Source: Parerythrobacter_A sp963799315 (GTDB lineage: Bacteria; Pseudomonadota; Alphaproteobacteria; Sphingomonadales; Sphingomonadaceae). From it: a DNA stretch of 64,000 nucleotides. A program made the translations under genes and the position numbers. Where the stretch lies: the NCBI GenBank assembly GCA_963799315.1, contig CAWCWP010000001.1, forward strand, positions 496,001-560,000, in the 5' to 3' direction. Below are positions 49,077-58,464 of this stretch, piece after piece (positions within the stretch are counted from its first letter, which is position 1; the number at the start of each line of letters is the position of its first letter). Below the pieces are notes generated by a model. The model was not told the DNA's origin. It made no database searches and saw only the letters and a list, made by a program, of their open reading frames with translations.

Positions 49077-49635
49077 TTCCCTGCCCGAAGCGTTTGCCAC
49101 CGACACCGCAGATGCGGCGGTTTCTATGGCCGATGACACCGTGAAGCATATCGAGCCGGAGTTGTTCGGCATGGCACCGTATCAGGTGGTTGCTGTGGCA
49201 ATGCTGCTGCTGATCCTGATCATGGTGTGGAAGAAGGTTCCGGCGCTCGTCACCGGCGGACTGGACGGCAAGATCGCCGCCATCCGTGAACAGCTGGACG
49301 AAGCCAAGGCCCTGCGCGCCGAGGCCGAGGCCCTGCGCGCTGAATACGCCGCCAAGATCGCCGGTGCCGAACAGGACGCCGCCGCGATGATGGACAATGC
49401 CCGGCGTGAGGCGGACACGCTGCTCGCCAAGGCGGAAGCCGACAGCGCGGCGATGGTCGAACGGCGCAAGGCGATGGCCGAAAGCAAGATCGCCGGTGCC
49501 GAACGCGAAGCCATCGCCGAAGTACGCGCCCGCGCCGCAGAAGCCGCCGCGCAGGCATCGCGCACCGTCATCGCCGACAAATACGATGCCGCAGCGGATC
49601 GCTCGGTTGCGGACGAGGTTATCGCCGCGATCTGA
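49060..49635 (+). CDS. atpF: F0F1 ATP synthase subunit b
   Basis: Second peripheral-stalk subunit, up to 191 residues. A hydrophobic segment YQVVAVAMLLLILIMVWKKV is followed by PALVTGGLDGKIAAIREQLD and a long helical coiled coil ending ADRSVADEVIAAI. The start may be GTG at 49060 or GTG at 49069; both overlap the b' end. F1 genes do not follow, as expected for the split alphaproteobacterial arrangement. Confidence 0.93.
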   Translation: MAPVANSLPEAFATDTADAAVSMADDTVKHIEPELFGMAPYQVVAVAMLLLILIMVWKKVPALVTGGLDGKIAAIREQLDEAKALRAEAEALRAEYAAKIAGAEQDAAAMMDNARREADTLLAKAEADSAAMVERRKAMAESKIAGAEREAIAEVRARAAEAAAQASRTVIADKYDAAADRSVADEVIAAI

Positions 49636-49639
49636 ACCG

Positions 49640-50627
49640 CTATTTGGCCTGGTTCGGCTCGAAGACGACCTTTCCCATAACTTCGCCTGCCGCCATCGCG
49701 CCGTAACCGTCGCGCCATTGCGATAGCGGAAGCACTTGGTCGATAACCGGCGCGATGCGGCCCTGTGCCGCCAAACTGGCTATCTCCCGACCAATAGCCG
49801 CCCCGCGTTCGGGAAAGCGCCGCGCATATTCTCCGGCGCGCACCCCGACCACGCTGAACCCTTTTATCAGCGGAATATTGGCAGGCACGCTTGCGATGCG
49901 GCCAGCCACGAAGCCGATGACCTGAAGCTGGCCGCCGAAAGCGACGCAGCGGGTGCTTTCATCGAACACATCGCCGCCGACCGGATCGAACACGATATCG
50001 CACAGCGCGCCATCGGTGATGTCTGCTACGGTGTCGCGAAAACGGCCCTCGTTCGCGATAACATGTCTCCGCGCGAGCCACGGTCTGCAATCGCTCGATT
50101 TTTCCGGCCCGATGCGTTGTCGCGATCACGCGCGCGCCGAGTGCCGTTGCCAGGTCGCAGGCAGCCATGCCGACACCGCCGCTCGCGCCGTGGACCAGCA
50201 CCCATTTCCCCGCGCGCAGCCTGCCGGTCTCGACCTGCGCGGTGTAGGCGGTGCGATATGCTACGCCCAGCGCGGCGGCGGCGGGGTAATCGAGAGCGGA
50301 CGGAACAGCCTCCAGCGAACGCTCCGGCACGGCACAAATCTGCGCGAAGCAGCCGGTCTTCACGCCGCCCATCACGCGGTCGCCAACGGCAAATGCGCTG
50401 TCCGGCCCCGCCTCGATTACCTCGCCCGCCATTTCCATTCCGGCGGTGAAGGGGAGCGCCGGTTTGAACTGGTACGCGCCGCGCGTCATCAGCAGGTCGG
50501 GATGGTTCAGGGCGGCGGCGCGGACTCGCACCAGTACGTCGCCAGCGGCGCGTTCCGGCACCGGAACATCGCCCAAGGCCACGCCGGAGAGGTCGCCGGA
50601 CAGCGCCTCGACCCGCAATGCCTGCAT
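49640..50627 (-). CDS. NADPH:quinone oxidoreductase family protein (one frameshift)
   Basis: Medium-chain dehydrogenase/reductase related to quinone oxidoreductase (Qor). It starts MQALRVEALSGDLSGVALGD, has FTAGMEMAGEVIEAGPD and the Rossmann motif VLVHGASGGVGMAACDLATA. No zinc-ligand cysteines are obvious. An extra base at 50066 breaks the frame; removing it reads AEHVIANEGRFRDTVADI, then DIVFDPVGGDVFDESTRCVA and ends VVFEPNQAK, for 328 residues. It follows gloB by 20 bases on the same strand, perhaps one operon handling reactive carbonyls and quinones. Confidence 0.85.
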
Positions 50628-50647
50628 CGTGGCTGGACCGGCCTCGG

Positions 50648-51403
50648 TCAGAAGTTATCCTTGGCCGCGCGCAGGGCTGCAAAGGTTTCGGCCGGACTGT
50701 CACCGCCCCACTTCGCCGCCAGCACCGGATTGTCGGCGCGCAGGAACGGGTTGGTCGCCAGCTCGCGGTCGAGGCGGGTCGGCACGGTCGGTTCGTCCTT
50801 CGCCCGCAGCGCGTCGATTTGCGCGGCGTAGCGTTGCAGCGCCGCGTTGTCGGGGTCGGCATGCAGCGCGAAGGCGGCGTTGGCCTGCGTATATTCATGC
50901 GCGCAATACAGCGTGGTTTCCGGCGGCAGCGCCTTGATGCGTTGCAGGCTGGCCCAGAACTGGTCCGCCGTCCCCTCGAACATCCGCCCGCAGCCCAGCG
51001 CGAACACGCTGTCGCCCACGAAACAGATACCCGCGTCGGCCAGGTGGAAGGCGATGTGCCCGTGCGTATGCCCGCCCACGTCGATCACCTGTGCGACATG
51101 CTCGCCAAGCTGGACGGTATCGCCAGCACCAAGCACACGATCCGGCGCGTCGATGCGCTCCACTTCCGACGGGCCAACGACATGGCAGCCGGTCGCCTCG
51201 CGCAAGGCCTTGTTCCCGCCTGCATGGTCGGGATGCCAGTGCGTGTTCCAGATATGCGTAATGCGCCACCCCTTCGCCTCCGCCTGCCGCAGATATTCCG
51301 CAGCGTCCGGTGTATCGATGCACGCGGTCTCGCCGCTGTCGCTATCGTGCAGCAGGAAGCCGTAATTGTCGTTTAGGCAGGGGAACTGGTGAACGTGAAG
51401 CAT
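50648..51403 (-). CDS. gloB: Hydroxyacylglutathione hydrolase (glyoxalase II)
   Basis: Hydrolyses S-lactoylglutathione to lactate and glutathione, completing methylglyoxal detoxification. A 251-residue metallo-beta-lactamase-fold protein: metal motif THWHPDHAGG, VIDVGGHTHGHIAFHL, CFVGDSVFALGCGRMFEGTA and YCAHEYTQANAAFAL, plus the C-terminal glyoxalase II domain (FLRADNPVLAAKWG). Start MLHVHQFPCLNDNYGFLLHD is standard. The gene is intact. Confidence 0.96.
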   Translation of the reverse strand: MLHVHQFPCLNDNYGFLLHDSDSGETACIDTPDAAEYLRQAEAKGWRITHIWNTHWHPDHAGGNKALREATGCHVVGPSEVERIDAPDRVLGAGDTVQLGEHVAQVIDVGGHTHGHIAFHLADAGICFVGDSVFALGCGRMFEGTADQFWASLQRIKALPPETTLYCAHEYTQANAAFALHADPDNAALQRYAAQIDALRAKDEPTVPTRLDRELATNPFLRADNPVLAAKWGGDSPAETFAALRAAKDNF

Positions 51404-51500
51404 GAGCGCATCCTAGGCGTGAGGTGCGCAGTAGGAAAGGCCCGCCGCTCCCTGTGGGGAGGGCGGACCTATCTTTAGCGAATCCATGCCTTTAACCGAT

Positions 51501-51573
51501 CCCCTGCGAAGGCAGGGGTCTTCTGTGTCTACGAACGACCAGGCGGCGGGAGATCCCGGATCAAGTCCGGGAT
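51501..51573. repeat. Two adjacent palindromes between rpsA and gloB
   Basis: CCCCTGC-GAAG-GCAGGGG (51501-51518) and ATCCCGG-N7-CCGGGAT (51553-51573) lie in the 296-base gap 51404-51699. The second is the common Sphingomonadales intergenic palindrome (ATCCCGGATCAAGTCCGGGAT). The rest of the gap shows no gene. Confidence 0.85.
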
Positions 51574-51666
51574 GACGTTGCGCTTGGCGTCCGGCGCGCC
51601 AGCGGCGCAAGCGTGACCACGCGCCCGCAGCGGGTCCGCAGCGAAGCGGAGGACGTCGAGCGAGGA

Positions 51667-51688
51667 GGTTCGCCCGGATGGGCGAACC
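51667..51688 (-). terminator. Perfect hairpin 12 bases after rpsA
   Basis: GGTTCGCCC (51667-51675) pairs with GGGCGAACC (51680-51688) around GGAT. On the rpsA strand the stem is followed by TCCTCGC without a T-run, so it is either a weak terminator or an mRNA 3'-end stabiliser. On the plus strand it is followed by CCCACAAAA. Confidence 0.5.
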
Positions 51689-51699
51689 CCCACAAAACG

Positions 51700-53421
51700 T
51701 CAGTCTTCCTTCTTCTTCAGCGCTTCGCCCAGGATGTCGCCGAGCGATGCGCCCGAATCGGACGAACCGAACTGCTGCACGGCTTCCTTCTCTTCGGCGA
51801 TCTGGCGGGCCTTGATGCTGAAGTTGGGCTTCTTGGACCGGTCGAAACCGGTGACCATCGCATCCACCTTCGCGCCGGCCTGGAACCGGTCGGGGCGCTG
51901 CTCGTCGCGGTCGCGGCCGAGGTCGGAACGCTTGACGAAGCCGGTTGCGCCGTCGTCGCCGACCTGCACTTCCAGACCGCCGTCGCGCACTTCCAGCACG
52001 GTGACGGTGACGACATCGCCGCGCTTGACCGAACCTTCGGCGGAACCCTCGGCGGAAGGCGCACCCTTTTCAAGCTGCTTCATGCCCAGGCTGATGCGTT
52101 CCTTGTCGGTATCGACGTCCAGAACGATGGCCTGCACTTCTTCGCCCTTGCGGTGCAGGGCCAGTGCGTCTTCGCCTGAAATGCCCCAGGCAATGTCGGA
52201 CATGTGGACCATGCCATCGACATCGCCGTCGAGGCCGACGAACAGGCCGAATTCGGTGGCGTTCTTGACTTCGCCCGACACGGTCGCACCAACCGGGAAC
52301 TTCTCCGCGAAGTCTTCCCAAGGGTTGCCCATCGCCTGCTTCAGGCCGAGCGAGATGCGGCGCTTTTCGCTGTCCACTTCCAGCACGACCACTTCGACTT
52401 CCTGCGACGTGCTGACGATCTTGCCGGGATGGACGTTCTTCTTGGTCCAGCTCATTTCGGAGACATGGACCAGACCTTCGATGCCCGGTTCCAGTTCCAC
52501 GAACGCGCCGTATTCGGTGATGTTGGTGACGGTGCCGGTCATCTTGGCATCGACCGGGTACTTCGCGCCGACGCCATCCCACGGATCGCTTTCCAGCTGC
52601 TTCATGCCCAGCGAGATGCGCTGCGTTTCGGCATTGATGCGGATGATCTGCACGGTCACGGTCGCACCGATTTCGATCACTTCGCTGGGGTGGTTGACCC
52701 GCTTGTAGCTCATGTCGGTAACGTGCAGCAGGCCGTCGATACCGCCGAGATCGACGAAGGCGCCGTAGTCGGTGATGTTCTTGACCACGCCGTCGGTGAC
52801 CTGGCCCTCGGCCAGCTGGTCGATCAGCTCGCTGCGTTGTTCGGCGCGCGTCTCTTCCAGGATGGAGCGGCGCGAGACGACGATGTTGCCACGGCGGCGA
52901 TCCATCTTGAGGATCTGGAACGGCTGCGGAATGTCCATCAGCGGGGTGATGTCGCGCACGGGGCGGATATCGACCTGGCTGCCGGGCAGGAAGGCGACGG
53001 CGCCATCGAGATCGACGGTGAAGCCACCCTTCACGCGGCCGAAGATGCGGCCTTCGACGCGCTTCTCTTCGCCGAATTCGCTTTCCAGCTTGTCCCACGC
53101 GGCTTCGCGGCGGGCGCGGTCGCGGCTGAGCATGGCTTCGCCGTCGGCGTTTTCGACGCGGTCGACATAGACTTCGACTTCGCTGCCGACTTCGAGGCCG
53201 TGTTCCTGGCCGTCGCCGCGTTCGAATTCCTTGAGGTCGACGCGGCCTTCGGATTTGAGGCCCACGTCGATGATGGCCTTGCCGCCTTCGATGCTGGTGA
53301 CGGTGCCCTTGACGACGCGGCCTTCGAAGCCGCCGTCTTCCGCGCCGCCGAGCTGCTCGTTGAGCATTGCTTCGAAGTCGTCGCGCGAGGGCATTTGTTG
53401 TTCAGATGCTGTAGTAGCCAT
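51700..53421 (-). CDS. rpsA: 30S ribosomal protein S1
   Basis: Binds mRNA leaders and helps start translation. A 573-residue protein with six S1 (OB-fold) repeats; recurring motifs include VVKGTVTSIEGGKAIIDVGL, VKNITDYGAFVDLGGIDGLL, VTNITEYGAFVELEPGIEGL and VKNATEFGLFVGLDGDVDGM. A short Lys/Glu-rich tail ends the protein. The cluster aroA-(small membrane gene)-cmk-rpsA is conserved in alphaproteobacteria. The gene is intact. Confidence 0.98.
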   Translation of the reverse strand: MATTASEQQMPSRDDFEAMLNEQLGGAEDGGFEGRVVKGTVTSIEGGKAIIDVGLKSEGRVDLKEFERGDGQEHGLEVGSEVEVYVDRVENADGEAMLSRDRARREAAWDKLESEFGEEKRVEGRIFGRVKGGFTVDLDGAVAFLPGSQVDIRPVRDITPLMDIPQPFQILKMDRRRGNIVVSRRSILEETRAEQRSELIDQLAEGQVTDGVVKNITDYGAFVDLGGIDGLLHVTDMSYKRVNHPSEVIEIGATVTVQIIRINAETQRISLGMKQLESDPWDGVGAKYPVDAKMTGTVTNITEYGAFVELEPGIEGLVHVSEMSWTKKNVHPGKIVSTSQEVEVVVLEVDSEKRRISLGLKQAMGNPWEDFAEKFPVGATVSGEVKNATEFGLFVGLDGDVDGMVHMSDIAWGISGEDALALHRKGEEVQAIVLDVDTDKERISLGMKQLEKGAPSAEGSAEGSVKRGDVVTVTVLEVRDGGLEVQVGDDGATGFVKRSDLGRDRDEQRPDRFQAGAKVDAMVTGFDRSKKPNFSIKARQIAEEKEAVQQFGSSDSGASLGDILGEALKKKED

Positions 53422-53805
53422 AGAGGTGTCGTGTGCTTTCGTTTTGCTACCGGCCGCCGGTTTTTCCGGGGTCTTTCCTCCGCCAGCACTGCGGGATTGC
53501 AGGCGAGCGGGCCAAGAGGGCCGAATGACCCGCCGCGACCGGATGCCGTGGCGGGTGTTTGCGGGGCCAATCCAAAGACTGGCCCGCAGACGGAGGCGCG
53601 CCTAGCCGCCTTCGGGTGCCAGCGCAAGGATTCCGGGCAGGCTCGCCGCTTTTGCCGGGAGACATGGACCGGGTGTTACACTGTCCAGGGGGCAAAGTTC
53701 AGGTTGCCTGAAACGGCGGCTGGCTGCGGTTTTCCTGTCATTGCCCAGCCTATGCGCCGTGCATCTCGTGTAGGAAAGGCGCTTGCCGTTTTCAGCGTGC
53801 CGTTT
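53422..53805. other. Gene-free rpsA leader/spacer
   Basis: The 384 bases between cmk and rpsA hold the second copy of the 38-bp palindromic repeat and GC-rich sequence with no convincing gene. On the rpsA strand, ACCCCGG-AAAAA-CCGG and CGGCGGCCGG just upstream of the start could fold, a place where S1 autoregulation would act, but no specific structure is established. Confidence 0.5.
53658..53696. repeat. 38-bp palindromic repeat, copy 2 (rpsA leader)
   Basis: Same block as at 33555-33592, with one additional G in the G-run. Read on the minus strand it lies 237 bases before rpsA. Both copies sit on the same strand relative to the downstream gene. Confidence 0.85.
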
Positions 53806-54427
53806 TCAGCGCACCGCGCGTTCGACAATCGCGACCGCTGCGGCAATGGCGGCGTCGCGGTCCATGTCGGAGGTGTCGAGCTGCACCGCGTCACCGGCAG
53901 CGGCGAGAGGGGCATCCTTGCGCCCGCTGTCCCGCGCATCGCGGCGGCGCAGATCGGCGGCGATTGCATCCAGCGTGGTGTCTTCGCCGCGATCCTGCAT
54001 CTCGGCGAACCGGCGCGCGGCGCGGCTGGCGACGCTGGCGGTGATGAACAGCTTCACGTCGGCTTCGGGTGCGATGACGGTGCCGATATCGCGCCCGTCC
54101 AGCACCGCGCCGCCCGGTTGCAGGGCAAAGGCCCGCTGGCGCTCGAACAGCGCCTGCCGCACGGCGGGGTGGATCGACACGCGGCTGGCGAGACCGCCGG
54201 TGCCTTCTGCGCGCAGCGCATCGTCGGAAAGCAGTGCGTCGGGGAAGTCGACTGCGGCAAGCGCATTCGCCGGATCGTCGACATCGCCCCCTGCCAGATG
54301 CACCTGCCACCCGACCGCGCGATACAGCAGGCCGGTATCGAGCATGCGGCAGGCCGAACCGCGCCGCCAATGCGCGCGAAATCGTGCCCTTGCCCGAAGC
54401 GGTGGGTCCATCGACGGCGATAATCAT
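53806..54427 (-). CDS. cmk: Cytidylate kinase (one frameshift)
   Basis: Phosphorylates CMP and dCMP. The N terminus MIIAVDGPTASGKGTISRAL holds the P-loop; LDTGLLYRAVGWQVHLAGG, VLDGRDIGTVIAPEADVKLF and ITASVASRAARRFAEMQ follow. An extra base at 54343 breaks the frame; removal reads ARFGLPHLDTGLLYRAV, giving 206 residues, the usual size. Conserved position before rpsA. An essential gene, so the shift is probably an error. Confidence 0.94.
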
Positions 54428-54431
54428 GTCC

Positions 54432-54704
54432 CTAGACCTTCACTGCATCGCGCCGCGACCGCAGCGCCTTGGCCAGCCCGAACAGCGCAATCGCCATCCA
54501 CACGATTTCCAGCACCAGCGTCGGCAGGTTGTAATTCACCGTCAGCGACACCGCCAGCAGCGCCGCGCCGATGAAATTGACCACGTTGAACGCCACCATG
54601 TTCATCGCCTTGGCCACATTGCTGTAGGCATAGGCGGCGACGATGCAGAAACTGCCCGCGAACCCGATCAGGTCGGCGGCGAAGGGGGAGAGGTAGTCTG
54701 TCAT
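54432..54704 (-). CDS. CBU_0592 family small membrane protein
   Basis: A 90-residue protein with three hydrophobic segments (DLIGFAGSFCIVAAYAYSNV, MVAFNVVNFIGAALLAVSLT, TLVLEIVWMAIALFGLAKAL), matching the CBU_0592 family. Function unknown; inner membrane location inferred. Its start overlaps the aroA stop by four bases and its stop is four bases before cmk, so it is part of the aroA-cmk transcript. Confidence 0.75.
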   Translation of the reverse strand: MTDYLSPFAADLIGFAGSFCIVAAYAYSNVAKAMNMVAFNVVNFIGAALLAVSLTVNYNLPTLVLEIVWMAIALFGLAKALRSRRDAVKV

Positions 54705-56024
54705 GCGGTGTGCGTATCCAGCAATGTCATGAAGGTCGGGAAACTGGTGGCGATGGGCTGCGTGTCATCGATCGTCACACCGTCGCGGCTGACCAGTCCC
54801 GCCACCGCCATGCTCATGGCGATGCGGTGGTCGAGATGGGTGGCGACGGGGCCGCCGCCCGGCAAGGGTTCGCCGCCGGTGCCGTCGATGATCAGGCCGT
54901 CCGGCGTTTCCTCCACCCGCGCGCCGATGGCGGCCAGGGCAGCGGCCATCGCGGCCAGACGGTCGCTCTCCTTCACGCGCAATTCGTGCAGCCCGCGTGT
55001 GACGGTGCGCCCCTCGGCCAGCGCGGCAGCGACGAACAGCACGGGGAATTCGTCGATCATGCTGGGGGCGATGGCGGGGTCGACATCGACGCCGGACAGC
55101 CGCGAATGCCGCACGCGCAGGTCGGCAACCGGCTCTCCGCCGACCTCGCGCGGGTCCAGCGTCTCGATATCGCCGCCCATATCGCGCAGCACGCCGACCA
55201 GGCCGGCGCGAGTCGGGTTCATGCCGACATTCTCGATGACGAGGTCGCTGCCTTCCACCAGCAGCGCGGCGACGATGAAGAAGGCGGCGGAGGAGGGGTC
55301 GCCCGGCACTTCGATAGTCTGCGGCTGCAAATCGGCCTCGCCGCGCACGGTGATGATGCGTTCGCCGTCCGCTTCCTCCACCGACAGTTCGGCGCCGAAC
55401 CCGCGCAGCATCCGTTCGCTGTGGTCGCGCGTCGGCACCGGTTCGATCACGGTGGTAATGCCCGGCGTATTGAGCGCGGCGAGCAGGATGGCGCTTTTCA
55501 CCTGCGCGCTGGCGACGGGCAGGCGATAGGTGACGGGAACGGCGGGCAGGCAGCCTTCCATCATCAGCGGCAAGGGTGTTTCCGGGCGAAGGCGTGAACG
55601 ATGCGCCCATTTGCGACAGCGGCTCGATCACGCGGCCCATCGGACGCCCGGACAGGCTGGCATCGCCGGTAAAGGCCGCCGTGATGCCGTGGCTGGCGAT
55701 AAGGCCCATCAGCAGGCGGGTGGAGGTGCCGCTATTGCCCATATCCAGCGCCTGCGCGGGTTGCAGCAAGCCGCCGACGCCGACGCCGTGGATCGACCAG
55801 GTGCCGCTTTCCTCGCGTTCGATGGTCGCGCCCATCCGGCGCAGCGCGGCGGCGGTCGCCAGCACGTCTTCGCCTTCCAGCAGGCCCGACACGCGCGTCT
55901 CGCCAATCGCCAGCGCGCCAAGCATCAGCGCGCGGTGGCTGATCGACTTGTCGCCCGGCACGCGCAGCCGCCCGGTCAGCGGCCCCTTCGGCGCGAAACG
56001 GGCAGGGGTGGGGCCGGTGGACAT
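54701..56024 (-). CDS. aroA: 3-phosphoshikimate 1-carboxyvinyltransferase (one frameshift)
   Basis: EPSP synthase of the shikimate pathway. Motifs: RLRVPGDKSISHRALMLGAL, DMGNSGTSTRLLMGL, SGRPMGRVIEPLSQMG and HELRVKESDRLAAMAAAL. An extra base at 55571 breaks the frame; removal reads MGASFTPSPGNTLPLMMEG, giving 440 residues. Start at 56024 (MSTGPTPARFAPKGPLTGRL). First gene of the aroA-cmk-rpsA group. The glyphosate class is not assigned. Confidence 0.94.
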
Positions 56025-56192
56025 GCGCGCCGCTTTGACAGCGCGCATACCCTATGGCAAGGCGCGCCACCTTCATACGCGCGGCGCTTGATTCACGGGG
56101 TGGCACGCCCCACGTCTCGCACTCGCAACATCCGCAATTTCCCGCCCGCCGCAGTTCAGCGCGCGAGGCCGAGCAAACCAATAGGAACTGTC

Positions 56193-56516
56193 ATGGTCAA
56201 GCCAGCATGGGGCACCAAGCGCACCTGCCCAAAATGTGGCACCCGCTTCTACGATCTCACGAAGGAAGATCCGGTCACCTGCATCGAATGCGGGGAAGAG
56301 TGGACGCCCGAACCCGTGCTGAAAACCAAGCAGCCGATCCCGTTCGAGGACGACAAGAAGAAGAAAGACGGCGAGGCGGACGGCGATCTGGCCGATGACG
56401 AGCTGGACGATGTGGACGAGGAAGAGAACCGTCCCGACTCCGATGTCGATCTGGGCGACGACAGCGACCTGGGTGTTGCGCCGACCAAGGACGACGATAA
56501 GGAAGACGATAGCTAA
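56193..56516 (+). CDS. TIGR02300 family zinc-ribbon protein with acidic tail
   Basis: A 107-residue protein. The N-terminal zinc ribbon reads MVKPAWGTKRTCPKCGTRFY then VTCIECGEEWTPE, with four metal-binding cysteines and the FYDL motif of the family. The rest is a highly acidic, probably disordered tail (DLADDELDDVDEEENRPDSD). The function is unknown. Divergent from aroA and immediately upstream of tRNA-Ala. Confidence 0.85.
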   Translation: MVKPAWGTKRTCPKCGTRFYDLTKEDPVTCIECGEEWTPEPVLKTKQPIPFEDDKKKKDGEADGDLADDELDDVDEEENRPDSDVDLGDDSDLGVAPTKDDDKEDDS

Positions 56517-56588
56517 AGCCGTCTTAGTGCTTGCCCATCTTAAAGACTTGCATTATGGAGGCGCGCCCGTAATGCGCGCCTCCATATC

Positions 56589-56664
56589 GGGGCCTTAGCT
56601 CAGCTGGGAGAGCGCAACACTGGCAGTGTTGAGGTCAGCGGTTCGATCCCGCTAGGCTCCACCA
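56589..56664 (+). tRNA. tRNA-Ala (GGC)
   Basis: A 76-base cloverleaf with encoded CCA: acceptor GGGGCCT/AGGCTCC (one G-U), D arm AGCTCAGCTGGGAGAGC, anticodon loop CTGGCAG on CAACA/TGTTG reading GGC, T arm GCGGTTCGATCCCGC. No terminator is clear immediately downstream. Confidence 0.97.
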
Positions 56665-56986
56665 TTTACCCGTCTCTCGGTCCTGACCGGGCTGCAAATC
56701 GCGCTTTACTGCGCTTCGGTGCTCACGGGCCTCGATCGTCCTGGCTTGTCGAAGGATCCGCTCCGATGCTCGCAAAACACGATTTTCGCTTCCGGCCAGA
56801 ACCGAAATCCGGGCAAATGGATATTACATTCTCGTCATTGCGAGGAGCGAAGCGACGCGGCAATCCAGTCCGGAGCTTTGCAATTTGCGATGACTTCCAC
56901 ACGGCGGATGGGTAATCGATCGCACGCTGGCCGACGGGGTTCCGTTCGCCGGCGTTTTTCGCGTTAATTCAAGGAGACGGCCTGCC
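56665..56986. other. Gene-free spacer between tRNA-Ala and ffh
   Basis: These 322 bases show no convincing gene. They contain a half copy of the CGTCATTGCGAG repeat at 56833-56868. A run of low-confidence palindromic fragments (GCGATTTGC-like) surrounds it, and AAGGAGA precedes ffh. Confidence 0.6.
56833..56868. repeat. Half copy of the CGTCATTGCGAG palindromic repeat
   Basis: CGTCATTGCGAG, then GAGCGAAGCGACGCGG and CAATCCAG, matches the left half of the element at 12727-12811. The inverted right half is not complete here. Confidence 0.8.
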
Positions 56987-58426
56987 ATGTTCGATACCCT
57001 CTCCGACCGGCTCGGCAATGTGTTCGACGGTCTGCGCGGGCGCGGTGCGTTGTCGGAGGCCGATGTCCGTGCCGCCATGCGCGAAGTGCGGATCGCCCTG
57101 CTGGAAGCCGATGTCGCGTTGCCGGTGGTGCGTCGCTTCATCGACGCGGTTACCGACAAGGCGATTGGCGCCGATGTCCTGAAATCGGTCACGCCGGGGC
57201 AGCAGGTCGTCAAGATCGTCAGCGACGAGCTGGTCGAAATGCTCGGCGGCGAGCAGACCGAAGACCTCAATCTCGACGCCAAGCCGCCGGTCGTCATCAT
57301 GATGGTCGGCCTGCAGGGTTCGGGCAAGACCACCACGACCGCGAAGATCGCCAAGCTGCTGCGCGAGAAGCACGGCAAGAAGGCGCTGATGGCGTCGCTC
57401 GACGTCAATCGCCCCGCCGCGCAGGAACAGCTTGCGGTGCTGGGCACGCAGGTCGATGTTGCGACCTTGCCGATCGTCGACGGCCAGCAGCCGGTCGACA
57501 TTGCCCGCCGCGCCCTGGAAGCGGCGCGTTTGCAGGCGAGCGACGTGCTGCTGCTCGACACCGCAGGCCGCCTGCATGTCGACGAAGCGCTGATGGCCGA
57601 GATGAAGGCCGTCGCCAGCGTGTCGGTGCCGACCGAAGTGCTGCTGGTGGTGGACAGCCTGACCGGTCAGGACGCGGTCAACGTCGCGCAGAGCTTCACT
57701 GCCGACGTGCCGCTGACCGGCGTGGTGCTGACCCGGATGGACGGCGATGCGCGCGGCGGTGCGGCGCTGTCCATGCGGCACGTCACCGGCAAGCCGATCA
57801 AGTTTGCCGGTACGGGCGAGAAGCTGGACGCCATCGAGGTGTTCCACCCCAAGCGCGTGGCCGACCGCATTCTGGGCATGGGCGACGTGGTCTCGCTGGT
57901 GGAAAAAGCCGCCGCGACCATCGACGAAGCCGATGCCGAGGCGCTGGCGAAGCGCATGGCGAAGGGCCAGTTCGACCTCAACGACCTGCGCACCCAGTTG
58001 AAGCAAATGAACCAGATGGGCGGTCTCGGCATGCTGGCAGGAATGCTGCCGGGCATGAAGAAAGCCAAGGCCGCGCTGGCGAACAGCGGCATGGACGACA
58101 AGGTGCTGGTCCACATGGACGCCATTATCGGTTCCATGACGGCCAAGGAACGCAGCCATCCCAAACTGCTGAATGCCAAGCGCAAACGCCGCGTGGCGAC
58201 GGGCAGTGGCACCAGCGTCCAGGACGTCAACAAGCTGCTGAAGATGCATCAGGACATGGGCCGGGCGATGAAGCAGATAAAGAAGATGGGCGGCCTGAAA
58301 GGGCTGGGCGCTTTGTTCGGCGGGGGCGGGATGGATGCCGCCATGCCCGGCCTTGGCAATGCGCTAGGTGGTGGCGGGCAGGGTGGCCTGCCACCGAACC
58401 TGCCCGGACTTCCCGGCAGAAAATAG
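56987..58426 (+). CDS. ffh: Signal recognition particle protein Ffh
   Basis: GTPase that binds signal sequences and 4.5S RNA and targets ribosomes to FtsY and SecYEG. A 479-residue SRP54 protein: N domain MFDTLSDRLGNVFDGLRGRG, G domain VGLQGSGKTTTTAKIAKLL, LLDTAGRLHVDE and LTRMDGDARGGAALS, and a Met-rich M domain (LKQMNQMGGLGMLAGMLPGM) with a Gly/Pro-rich end. First of the ffh-rpsP-rimM-trmD-rplS group. Intact. Confidence 0.98.
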   Translation: MFDTLSDRLGNVFDGLRGRGALSEADVRAAMREVRIALLEADVALPVVRRFIDAVTDKAIGADVLKSVTPGQQVVKIVSDELVEMLGGEQTEDLNLDAKPPVVIMMVGLQGSGKTTTTAKIAKLLREKHGKKALMASLDVNRPAAQEQLAVLGTQVDVATLPIVDGQQPVDIARRALEAARLQASDVLLLDTAGRLHVDEALMAEMKAVASVSVPTEVLLVVDSLTGQDAVNVAQSFTADVPLTGVVLTRMDGDARGGAALSMRHVTGKPIKFAGTGEKLDAIEVFHPKRVADRILGMGDVVSLVEKAAATIDEADAEALAKRMAKGQFDLNDLRTQLKQMNQMGGLGMLAGMLPGMKKAKAALANSGMDDKVLVHMDAIIGSMTAKERSHPKLLNAKRKRRVATGSGTSVQDVNKLLKMHQDMGRAMKQIKKMGGLKGLGALFGGGGMDAAMPGLGNALGGGGQGGLPPNLPGLPGRK

Positions 58427-58464
58427 TTTCAGATCAAAGAAATACACTCGAAAGGTAATACATC

